A stretch of 64,000 nt of DNA. Origin: Kribbella steppae. Lineage in GTDB: Bacteria > Actinomycetota > Actinomycetes > Propionibacteriales > Kribbellaceae. Positions 52,120 to 59,760 of this stretch are shown piece by piece (within the stretch, counting starts at the first letter, position 1; each line of letters starts with the position of its first letter). The notes beneath the pieces were generated by a model that had not been told where the DNA came from, did no database searches, and was given only the letters and a program-made list of their open reading frames with translations. The stretch covers positions 1 through 64,000 of the forward strand of contig NZ_SLWN01000027.1 in NCBI RefSeq assembly GCF_004342025.1, in the 5' to 3' direction. The translations under genes were made by a program, and so were the position numbers.

Positions 52120-53190
52120 ATGGCTGAGGCTCTCGCCGACTACGAGTCCCAGGCCGCGGCCGTTCTACCCACCCCGGTCGGGGATTTCGTTGCCGGTGGC
52201 AGCGGCACGGAGACGACCCTGCGGCTCAACCGCGCCGCCCTCGACTCGGTCACCCTGACACCTCGCGTGCTGGCCGGCGTCGACGAACCGGACACCACCT
52301 GTTCGATCCTCGGCACCGAGTTCGCCATGCCGGTCGCGGTCGCGCCGATGGCGTATCAACGCCTGCTGCACCCAGAGGGTGAGCTACTCCTGGCCCACGC
52401 CGCAGCCGCCGCCGGAGTCCCTTTTGTCATCAGCACTCTGAGCAGTTATCCACTGGAGAAGATCGCGGCGTTGGCACCCTCCTGGTTCCAGCTGTACTGG
52501 CTGCGAGATCGAGCCCTCCTGACTTCGCTGGTCGACCGCGCCGCCGAGGCCGGATGCACCGCACTGATGGTGACCGTCGACGTCCCCGTGATGGGCCGGC
52601 GGCTGCGCGACGTGCGGAACGCCTTCGCCCTTCCGGCTGATGTGGTCGCCGCGAATCTTGTCGACATAACGACAGCGGCCCACGCCGCCATCCCGGGCGT
52701 CTCCGCGGTCGCCGCTCACACGGCGTCCGCCTTCGAGCCCGCCGTCTCCTGGCACGACCTGGAGAGGCTCCGAGCCTCGACTGAACTTCCCCTGGTGGTG
52801 AAGGGGATTCTCGACCCGCGCGACGCCCGCCGCGCGGTGGATGCGGGAGCAGAGGCCGTCGTGGTGTCGAACCACGGTGGCCGCCAGTTGGACGGTGCGA
52901 TCGCGTCGATCGATGCCCTCGGCCCGGTTGTCGATGCGGTCGGCAACGATTGCGCCGTACTGCTGGACAGTGGCGTCCGCAGCGGCACCGATGTCGTGAA
53001 GGCCCTTGCGTTGGGGGCGTCCGCCGTACTGGTGGGGCGGCCGTTGCTGTGGGCGTTGGCTGTGGAAGCTGTGGACGAAGCACTCGGATTGCTCCGGCGA
53101 GAGGTGCGGGACGCGATGCTGCTGTCCGGCTGTGCCGACCTGGCCGCGGTGGCCGGGCTGACGACGGGGAGAGTGCGATGGCTGAGCTGA
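52120..53190 (+). CDS. hmo: 4-hydroxymandelate oxidase (FMN-dependent alpha-hydroxy-acid dehydrogenase)
   Basis: Oxidises 4-hydroxymandelate to 4-hydroxybenzoylformate. 356 residues with the alpha-hydroxy-acid oxidase signature SNHGGRQLDG (catalytic His and Arg) and FMN-binding blocks. The N-terminal FVAGGSGTETTLRLNRAAL, TLSSYPLEKIAALAPSWFQL and VPVMGRRLRDVRNAFALP follow glycopeptide-cluster Hmo proteins as I recall them, rather than lactate oxidases. It is coupled to hpgT by a 13-base overlap, which supports the assignment. Confidence 0.85.
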   Translation: MAEALADYESQAAAVLPTPVGDFVAGGSGTETTLRLNRAALDSVTLTPRVLAGVDEPDTTCSILGTEFAMPVAVAPMAYQRLLHPEGELLLAHAAAAAGVPFVISTLSSYPLEKIAALAPSWFQLYWLRDRALLTSLVDRAAEAGCTALMVTVDVPVMGRRLRDVRNAFALPADVVAANLVDITTAAHAAIPGVSAVAAHTASAFEPAVSWHDLERLRASTELPLVVKGILDPRDARRAVDAGAEAVVVSNHGGRQLDGAIASIDALGPVVDAVGNDCAVLLDSGVRSGTDVVKALALGASAVLVGRPLLWALAVEAVDEALGLLRREVRDAMLLSGCADLAAVAGLTTGRVRWLS

Positions 53191-54443
53191 AACTGACCGA
53201 GTTGCACGGTTCGCTGACGAACCGGGCGCTGAACTCGATGAACTTCCTCAACGAGGTCTCACACCACTACCCGGACGCGATCTCGCTCGCCGCCGGCCGC
53301 CCGACCGAGGAGTTCTTCGACCTCGAGGACCTGCACACCTACCTGGACCTGTTCGCCGATCACCTGCGTGCACGGGGGTACGACGAAGCGGCGGTACGAC
53401 GGACCATCTTTCAGTACGGCCGGACCAAGGGCATCGTGCACGACCTGGTCGCACGCAACCTCGCCGTCGACGAGGACATCCACGTCGATCCCGAGGCGAT
53501 CGTCGTCACCGTCGGCTGCCAGGAAGCGATGCTCCTGACCCTGCGCGCGCTCCGTTCCGATCCGTACGACGTGCTGCTCGCGATCTCCCCGACGTACGTA
53601 GGAATCACTGGTGCTGCCCGGCTGCTCGACTTGCCCGTCATACCGGTTGCCGAGGACGACGATCTGGCCGCGGTAGTGAAGGCGGCCCGGGCCGACGGGC
53701 TACGGCCGCGGGCTTGCTACGTGATGCCGGACTTCGCCAATCCGTCCGGGCTCAGCCTGGATCTGGAGTCCAGGCGACGGCTGCTGGAGGTCGCGGCCGA
53801 GCAGGATCTGCTGCTGCTCGAGGACAACCCGTACGGCCTGTTCCCGGCCGAGGGTGTCGATCGCGTGCCGACCCTCAAGGCCCTCGACACCGATCGGCGG
53901 GTCGTCTACCTCGGCTCGTTCGCCAAGACCGGGCTGCCCGGAGCGCGGGTCGGGTACGTCGTCGCCGACCAGACTGTCGAGGCTCCGGACGGAAGTATCG
54001 GACTCCTCGCCGACGAACTGTCGAAGATCAAGAGCATGGTCACCGTGAACACCTCGCCGGTCGCCCAGGCGGTGATCGGCGGCAAGTTGCTCGCGAACGA
54101 CTTCAGCCTGGTCGCGGCCAACCGCCGCGAGCGCGACCTCTACGCCGCCAACCTGAAGGCGATCACCGACGGCTTGGCCGCTCGTTTCCCAGGCGGTGAG
54201 ATCAGCTGGACGGTCCCGTCGGGCGGGTTCTTCGTGGTCGTCACCGTGCCGTTCCCGGTCGACGACGTCCTGCTGGAGAAGTCCGCCCACGAGTACGGCG
54301 TGCTCTGGACCCCGATGAGCCACTTCTACGAGGCCTGTCCGCCGATCCACGCCCTCCGCCTGTCCTGCAGTTCGGTCACCACGGCCCAGATCGACGCCGC
54401 CCTCAACCGCCTGGCCGCCCTGATCGCCGACCAACTCCCGTAA
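53178..54443 (+). CDS. hpgT: 4-hydroxyphenylglycine aminotransferase (HpgT type)
   Basis: PLP enzyme that transaminates 4-hydroxybenzoylformate to 4-hydroxyphenylglycine, with tyrosine as likely donor, which regenerates 4-hydroxyphenylpyruvate for HmaS. 421 residues, fold type I. The N-terminus SMNFLNEVSHHYPDAISLAAGRP is close to known HpgT; the PLP lysine is in GSFAKTGLPGARVG; the C-terminal block is HALRLSCSS. It completes the HmaS-Hmo-HpgT set, although hmaS is about 20 kb away. Confidence 0.88.
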   Translation: MAELKLTELHGSLTNRALNSMNFLNEVSHHYPDAISLAAGRPTEEFFDLEDLHTYLDLFADHLRARGYDEAAVRRTIFQYGRTKGIVHDLVARNLAVDEDIHVDPEAIVVTVGCQEAMLLTLRALRSDPYDVLLAISPTYVGITGAARLLDLPVIPVAEDDDLAAVVKAARADGLRPRACYVMPDFANPSGLSLDLESRRRLLEVAAEQDLLLLEDNPYGLFPAEGVDRVPTLKALDTDRRVVYLGSFAKTGLPGARVGYVVADQTVEAPDGSIGLLADELSKIKSMVTVNTSPVAQAVIGGKLLANDFSLVAANRRERDLYAANLKAITDGLAARFPGGEISWTVPSGGFFVVVTVPFPVDDVLLEKSAHEYGVLWTPMSHFYEACPPIHALRLSCSSVTTAQIDAALNRLAALIADQLP

Positions 54444-54475
54444 CTGGTCCCCGTAACTGACCCCCGTAACTGGTC
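54437..54475 (+). repeat. three tandem 13-base repeats over the hpgT stop
   Basis: The unit CCCGTAACTGGTC occurs at 54437, 54450 (with GACC at the end) and 54463, exactly in phase. The first copy contains the hpgT TAA stop. Possibly slippage-generated; no function is apparent. Confidence 0.8.
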
Positions 54476-54502
54476 CTCTGGGCCGGGGCGAAACTGGATC
54501 TG

Positions 54503-54525
54503 TAGGGCAGACCGGTCTGCTCCTA
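54503..54525. promoter_or_regulatory. TetR-like operator upstream of the MFS gene
   Basis: GCAGACCGGTCTGC (54507-54520) is a perfect 14-base palindrome, extended by TAGG on the left and CCTA on the right after one extra base. It ends 11 bases before the MFS ATG. The form suits a TetR-family repressor of an efflux pump; no TetR gene is in the window. Confidence 0.7.
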
Positions 54526-54535
54526 CCTTCGAGAT

Positions 54536-55714
54536 ATGACCACCGCCTGCGAAGTTCCCACCCTGACCGCACCCACGGCTCCCCGCCTGCTGACCGGCCA
54601 GTTCGGCCGCCTGCTGTTCACGGTCTTCGGCTCCGCGCTCAGCATGTACCTGCTCACCTCGGTGGTCCCGCTGTACCTGGCCGCCAGCGGCTCCGGCGGC
54701 ATCGGCGCCGGGCTGTCCACCGGCGCGATGATGCTGTCCGCGGTGGGTGTCGAGCTGCTCGTGCCCAGGATGATCGCCCGCTGGGGATACCAGGTCGTCC
54801 TCGGCCTCGGGCTGATCCTGCTGGGTGCGCCGTCCCTGGTCCTGCTGGTCACCGCGTCGCTTCCGCTGGTGCTCGCCGTCTGCATCGTCCGTGGTGCCGG
54901 CCTGGCGATCCTGGTCGTCGGCGCGGTTGCGCTGATCGCCGAGGTGACTCCGGCGCGCCGGCGCGGTGAGGCGTTCGGGATCTACGGGGTGGTCGTCGGT
55001 CTGCCGGCCGCGATCAGCCTGCCGCTCGGTGTCTACCTGACCTCCGTGATCGGGTTCGACGCTCTGTTCGTCTTCGCGGCCGTGGCTTCACTGGTGGGTC
55101 TCATCGCCCTCGGCGGAATGCCCAGGCAGCCCAGCGTCGAAGAGCAGCACGTCAAGGTGCTCGGCGGTCTGCGGGGGAGCGGCCTGCTGATGCCGACCTT
55201 CGTCTTCGCGGCCGTCACTGTGGCCGCCGGTATCAGCATCACCTTCCTGCCCCTGGCCGTTGCCGAGGACAAGCAGTCGCTGGTCGCCGCAGCCCTGTTG
55301 ATGCAAGCGATCACGGCCCCCGGCGCTCGCTGGCTGGCCGGCCGCTTCGGCGACCGCGTCGGCCCGGCGAAGCTGCTGCCGGCGGCGTTGATCCTGGCCG
55401 CACTCGGTGCCGGGGCACTGATCCTGGTCGGCAGCGCCGTCGCCATCGTGGTCGGCTCGACGCTGTTCGGTATCGGCTTCGGCGCCGCGCAGAACCTCAC
55501 GCTGTCGCTGATGTACAACCGCGTCCCGAAGTCCCGCTACGGCCAGGTCAGCGCCCTGTGGAACCTGGCGTACGACGGTGGCTGGGGCGTCGGCGCCATC
55601 GTCTTCGGTTTTGTCGTCGCCGGCACCGGCTACTCACTTGCCTTCGGTCTGACCGCAGTGGTCGTCGCCGCAGCAATCGTCCCGGCGGTTCAGAGCTTGC
55701 GCAACCGGACGTAG
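54536..55714 (+). CDS. MFS efflux transporter
   Basis: A 392-residue protein with about twelve membrane segments (e.g. LFTVFGSALSMYLLTSVVPLYL and the later AAQNLTLSLMYNRVP). It is of the drug-efflux type. It follows hpgT and has its own palindromic operator, so it may export or confer resistance to the cluster product. Its 3' end overlaps coaA convergently by 25 bases. Confidence 0.88.
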   Translation: MTTACEVPTLTAPTAPRLLTGQFGRLLFTVFGSALSMYLLTSVVPLYLAASGSGGIGAGLSTGAMMLSAVGVELLVPRMIARWGYQVVLGLGLILLGAPSLVLLVTASLPLVLAVCIVRGAGLAILVVGAVALIAEVTPARRRGEAFGIYGVVVGLPAAISLPLGVYLTSVIGFDALFVFAAVASLVGLIALGGMPRQPSVEEQHVKVLGGLRGSGLLMPTFVFAAVTVAAGISITFLPLAVAEDKQSLVAAALLMQAITAPGARWLAGRFGDRVGPAKLLPAALILAALGAGALILVGSAVAIVVGSTLFGIGFGAAQNLTLSLMYNRVPKSRYGQVSALWNLAYDGGWGVGAIVFGFVVAGTGYSLAFGLTAVVVAAAIVPAVQSLRNRT

Positions 55715-56643
55715 CGGACGGTGTGGTCGGCACCTTTGCGAAGCACGAGGGTGGCCCGGGAGCGGGTGGGGAGGATGTTCTCCCGCAGGTTCGGGCCGTT
55801 GATGCCGTCCCAGAGCGACTCCGCCTTCTTGACCGCCTCGTCCCGGCTCAGTTCGCCGTACCGGACGAAGTACGACTCCGGGTTGCGGAACGCGGTCTCC
55901 CACAGCTTGAGGAAGCGGTGCACGTACCAGGACCGGATGTCGTCGGCGCCGGCGTCGACGTACACGGAGAAGTCGAAGAAGTCGCTGACCGCCAGGCCGC
56001 TCTTGCCGTCCGCGTGCCGGGGTGCGGGCTGGAGCACGTTCAGGCCCTCGAGCAGCAGGATGTCCGGCTGCTCGACGGTGGTCCGGACACCGGGCATCCG
56101 GTCGTAATGCAAGTGTGAGTAGACCGGCGCCTCGACCGTGTCCATGCCGGACTTCACCTCGACCACGAAGCGCAGCAGCGCCTTGCGGTCGTACGACTCC
56201 GGGAAACCCTTGCGCATCATCAGGTCCCGGCGTTCCAGCTCGGCGTTCGGCCAGAGGAACCCGTCGGTGGTGACGAGCGCGACCCGCGGGTGCTCGGGCC
56301 AGCGGGCCAGCAGTTCGCGCAGCAACCGGGCGGTGGTGGACTTGCCGACGGCAACGGACCCGCCGATGCCGATCACGAACGGCGTCCGGGTCGCGGCCGG
56401 CTTGCCGAGGAAACTCTCGGTGTCGGCGTGCAGGGCCCGGGCGTGCCGGACGTACAGCGACAGGATCCTCGACAGCGGCAGGTAGACCTCGCGCACCTCG
56501 TCCATGTCGATCTCGTCGCCGAGACCGCGCAGCCGTTCGATCTCCTCGGCGGTCAGCGGGGACACGGTCGTCTCGGCGAGTTGCGCCCAGGCGGCCCGGT
56601 CCAGCTCGGTGTAGGGAGTCACCTCCCGTGTCGGCTGCAGCAT
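55690..56643 (-). CDS. coaA: pantothenate kinase, type I
   Basis: First step of CoA synthesis. 317 residues with the P-loop GGSVAVGKST (about residues 92-101) and family blocks TTDGFLWPN, RKGFPESYD and EGLNVLQ. The ATG at 56643 gives the usual LQPTREVTPYTEL start. In many actinobacteria coaA lies near glmM; here the accessory region intervenes. It is convergent with the MFS gene. Confidence 0.96.
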   Translation of the reverse strand: MLQPTREVTPYTELDRAAWAQLAETTVSPLTAEEIERLRGLGDEIDMDEVREVYLPLSRILSLYVRHARALHADTESFLGKPAATRTPFVIGIGGSVAVGKSTTARLLRELLARWPEHPRVALVTTDGFLWPNAELERRDLMMRKGFPESYDRKALLRFVVEVKSGMDTVEAPVYSHLHYDRMPGVRTTVEQPDILLLEGLNVLQPAPRHADGKSGLAVSDFFDFSVYVDAGADDIRSWYVHRFLKLWETAFRNPESYFVRYGELSRDEAVKKAESLWDGINGPNLRENILPTRSRATLVLRKGADHTVRYVRLRKL

Positions 56644-56748
56644 GAGCCCATTCTTCCCACGCGAGCCCACGCCGACCCACCCCGGGCGGGCGTGGCTTAC
56701 GTCTCAACTACCTGGATGGGGCGCCGTGGAAACCGCTTGCTTGACCTA

Positions 56749-56819
56749 TTGACGGTCTGTGGGGCCGTGCGTACGGTGTGTCCCACCTTTAAGTGTCGAA
56801 GATGTTCACGAAACTTTCG
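56749..56819 (+). promoter_or_regulatory. promoter and operator of the GH42-remnant/GH67 unit
   Basis: TTGACG (56749-56754) and TACGGT (56772-56777), spaced 17, form a promoter candidate. CGAAACTTTCG (56809-56819) downstream is an 11-base palindrome matching CGAAAATTTCG upstream of the GH3 gene at 62049 in all but the central base. It probably binds the LacI regulator encoded at 62148. Confidence 0.65.
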
Positions 56820-56861
56820 AGGCCAGCTGGGGAGGTAGCAGCGTGCACAAACGTCGCGTAG

Positions 56862-57641
56862 AGGTGCGCCACCACCGCAGTGTCTGGACCTGTGCGTACG
56901 GCGATCGCTTGGTACGCCGCCGTCCAACGGCTGGATGTGGACGTCGACGTCGTACCGGTGGATGCCGACCTTTCGTCGTACGACGTGGTGCTGGCGCCGT
57001 TGCTGCACATGGTCCCGGACGGGCTGGGGGAGCGGCTGGAATCGTTCGTTCTGCAGGGCGGAACGCTCGTGACCGGCGTCCTGTCCGGACGGGTGGATGT
57101 GGATGACAACGCCTTCCTGACGGACGTTCCGGGGCCGCTGGCCCGGGTCCTCGGAGTACGGGTGGACGAGACCGATGCGCAGGAGCCGTCATTGGTGAAC
57201 CCGGTGCAGCTGAACGGCGTGACGGCCGAGGGATCGCTCGTCTTCGACCTGATCATTCCCGAGGGTGCCGACGTGGTGGGGACGTACACGGCGGACTTCT
57301 ATGCGGGGACGGCGGCCGTGACACGGCATCGGTTCGGCCAGGGGCACGCGTGGTACATCGGGACAATGCTGGACGCTGCCGGTCTGGACGCCGTCCTGGG
57401 TTCGGTGGTCGAAGAGGCCGGATTGACCGGGTCGTATGCGAGGATCGACGGCGTCGAAGCGACGCGGCGGTACAAGGACGGTCAGCGGTATCTCTTCCTG
57501 CTGAACCACGGGGACCGGGAGGTGCGGGTGCCGGCCGACATGACAGGAACCGATCTGATCACCGGCTCGCAGGTCGAGGCCGGGGCGAAGCTGGTGCTCC
57601 CGGCAACCGGTGTGGTGGTGCTGCGGTCGGATGACGTTTGA
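56862..57641 (+). pseudogene. C-terminal remnant of a GH42 beta-galactosidase
   Basis: The frame encodes only the trimerisation and C-terminal domains of a GH42 beta-galactosidase: AFAWYAAL-like start (AIAWYAAVQRLDVDVDVVP), VVLAPLLHMVP, VLQGGTLVTGVLSGRVDVDDN, then LATRHRFGQG-like and YLFLLNHGDREV. The catalytic barrel (about 400 residues) is absent. An in-frame TAG at 56859 lies just upstream, and the GTG at 56843 that follows a good GGGGAGG site is in another frame. Together these suggest an internal deletion that joined promoter and leader to the gene's 3' end. The GH67 gene overlaps its end by 11 bases. Confidence 0.8.
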
Positions 57642-59586
57642 CGCCTGCTGGCTCGGTGGCCAACGGTTGCCGGAGGTCACCATCCACGCCTCGGGTGCGC
57701 TGGCGCAGACGATCCGGGCAGAGCTCCGGCAGACGCGCCGGGTCCGGCACGACGTAGAGGTTGCCCTGTGCACCCTTGGGCGGCTCGAGGAGACGCCCTT
57801 GGCCGCCTGGGTCGAGCAGGCGTTGCCGACCGATGGGCTGGGTGACGAAGGCTTCGTGGTGGTGCGACGAGGCAACCAGTTGGTCGTCGCCGCCGAAGCC
57901 GGTCGCGGGCTGCTGTACGGGTACTTCTACCTGCTCAGGTACTTCGAGTGGATGACCGGCGACTTCACTGTGGTCGAGCGGCCGGCGGTCCCGGTCCGGA
58001 TGCTGGCGCACTGGGACAACCTGGTTCCGCATCCGGTGATGGGTGCGGTCGAGCGCGGGTACTCCGGTGGATCGATCTTCTTCCGCGGCGGCCGGGTGGT
58101 TCAGGACCTGACCCGGGTCCGTGCGTACGCCCGGTTGCTGGCGTCCATCGGTATCAACGCGGTGGTGATCAACAACGGCAACGTGCATGCGGCCGAGACT
58201 CGGTTGATCACTGATCATCTGGCCGACGTGTCCCGGATGGCCGCGGTGTTCCGCGAGTACGGGATCGCGATCTACCTGTCGGTGAACTTCGCGGCCCCGA
58301 TCGAGCTCAGCGACCTCGACACGGCCGATCCGCTGGACGAACGGGTGGCCCGCTGGTGGTCGGCCGCGGTCGGCCGGGTGTACGACGCCGTACCGGATCT
58401 GGGCGGGTTCGTGGTGAAGGCGGACTCGGAGAACCGGCCGGGTCCCGCTGCCTACGGGCGGCACCATGCGGACGGGGCGAACATGCTTGCGCGGGCGCTG
58501 GCGCCGTACAAGGGGACGGTGTACTGGCGGTGTTTCGTCTACGACTGTGCTCAGGACTGGCGTGATCGGAGTACGGATCGGGCCCGGGCGGCGTACGACC
58601 ACTTCATCCCGCTGGACGGGTTGTTCGACGACAACGTCGTACTGCAGGTCAAGCACGGGCCGCTGGACTTCCAGGTGCGCGAGGCGATGTCGCCGTTGCT
58701 GGGGGAGTTGCAGGAGACGCGCTTCGCGCTGGAGTTGCAGGTGACGCAGGAGTACACCGGTCAGCAGAAGGACCTGTGCTACCTGGGCCCGTGGTGGCGG
58801 GAGATCCTGCAGTTCGACACCAGCGGTGGCGGCGGGCCGACCGTTGCCGAACGCACCAAGGCGATCGTTGCCGTCTCCAACGTCGGCGACGATCCGAACT
58901 GGACCGGCCACAAGCTTGCGCAGAGCAACCTCTATGCGTACGGCCGGCTGGCGTGGGATCCGGCCGCGGACCCGGTCAGCCTGCTGCACGAGTGGGCCGC
59001 GGCGACGTTCGCGATGGACGACCGGACCCGCGCCGAACTGGTGTCGATCATGGCTGATTCGTGGCGGACGTACGAGCGCTACACCGCACCGCTCGGTGTC
59101 GGCTTCATGGTCACGCCGGGTACGCACTACGGGCCGAGCGTCAACGGGTACGAGTACTCCGCGTGGGGGACGTACCACTTCGCCGACCGGAACGGCGTCG
59201 GCGTCGACCGGACGGTCGCGACTGGCTCAGGCTTCACCGGCCAGTACCCGGAACCTCTGGCGAGCCGCTACGAGAACGTCTACAGCTGCCCGGACGAACT
59301 GCTGCTGTTCTTCCACCACGTCCCCTACGACCACGTCCTCCAGAACGGCCGCACTGTCCTCCAACACATCTACGACACCCACTTCCAGGGCTACGAAGAA
59401 GTCGAGTCCATGCTCACCCGCTGGAAGGCGATCGCCGACCGCTTCGACCCCGGCACGCGCGACAACATCACCGCGAGGTTGGAAGGCCAGCTGAAGAACG
59501 CCCGCGAATGGCGAGACCAGGTGAACACCTACTTCTACCGCCTCAGCGGCGTCCCCGACGCCTCCGGCCGAACCATCTACCGGTAG
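57631..59586 (+). CDS. alpha-glucuronidase, GH67
   Basis: Removes 4-O-methylglucuronic acid from xylo-oligosaccharides. 651 residues, no signal peptide, so it acts on imported oligomers. Family blocks include RMLAHWDNL, VERGYSGGSIFF, YARLLASIGINAVVINN and YLSVNFAAPI. Catalytic residues appear as Glu267 (KADSENRPGP), Asp346 (GPLDFQVR) and Glu374 (VTQEYTG); the 79 and 28 residue spacings match Geobacillus AguA (285, 364, 392). The ATG at 57631 lies within the GH42 remnant's end, so translation may be coupled to that remnant. Confidence 0.95.
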   Translation: MTFDACWLGGQRLPEVTIHASGALAQTIRAELRQTRRVRHDVEVALCTLGRLEETPLAAWVEQALPTDGLGDEGFVVVRRGNQLVVAAEAGRGLLYGYFYLLRYFEWMTGDFTVVERPAVPVRMLAHWDNLVPHPVMGAVERGYSGGSIFFRGGRVVQDLTRVRAYARLLASIGINAVVINNGNVHAAETRLITDHLADVSRMAAVFREYGIAIYLSVNFAAPIELSDLDTADPLDERVARWWSAAVGRVYDAVPDLGGFVVKADSENRPGPAAYGRHHADGANMLARALAPYKGTVYWRCFVYDCAQDWRDRSTDRARAAYDHFIPLDGLFDDNVVLQVKHGPLDFQVREAMSPLLGELQETRFALELQVTQEYTGQQKDLCYLGPWWREILQFDTSGGGGPTVAERTKAIVAVSNVGDDPNWTGHKLAQSNLYAYGRLAWDPAADPVSLLHEWAAATFAMDDRTRAELVSIMADSWRTYERYTAPLGVGFMVTPGTHYGPSVNGYEYSAWGTYHFADRNGVGVDRTVATGSGFTGQYPEPLASRYENVYSCPDELLLFFHHVPYDHVLQNGRTVLQHIYDTHFQGYEEVESMLTRWKAIADRFDPGTRDNITARLEGQLKNAREWRDQVNTYFYRLSGVPDASGRTIYR

Positions 59587-59668
59587 TCGCGGCCGGCGAG
59601 GTGTGCCGCTGACTGTAGGGCGGGGGAGGAGGGGGCAGCCTTCTGATGGGGTTAGACACCTTCCGGTG

Positions 59669-59718
59669 GGCTGAGACAGGAAATGCCCTGTGTCAGCCGA
59701 CCGGTTCCTGTCTCAGCC
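59669..59718. terminator. bidirectional terminator between convergent glycosidase genes
   Basis: GGCTGAGACAGGAA (59669-59682) pairs perfectly with 59705-59718. It can instead pair with CCTGTGTCAGCC (59686-59697) over 11 of 12 bases, giving two mutually exclusive hairpins. It lies between the ends of the GH67 and GH3 genes. Confidence 0.7.
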
Positions 59719-59760
59719 TCGGCAAAACCTCGAGCCGGCGGAGGCCCGGACAACCTGCTG

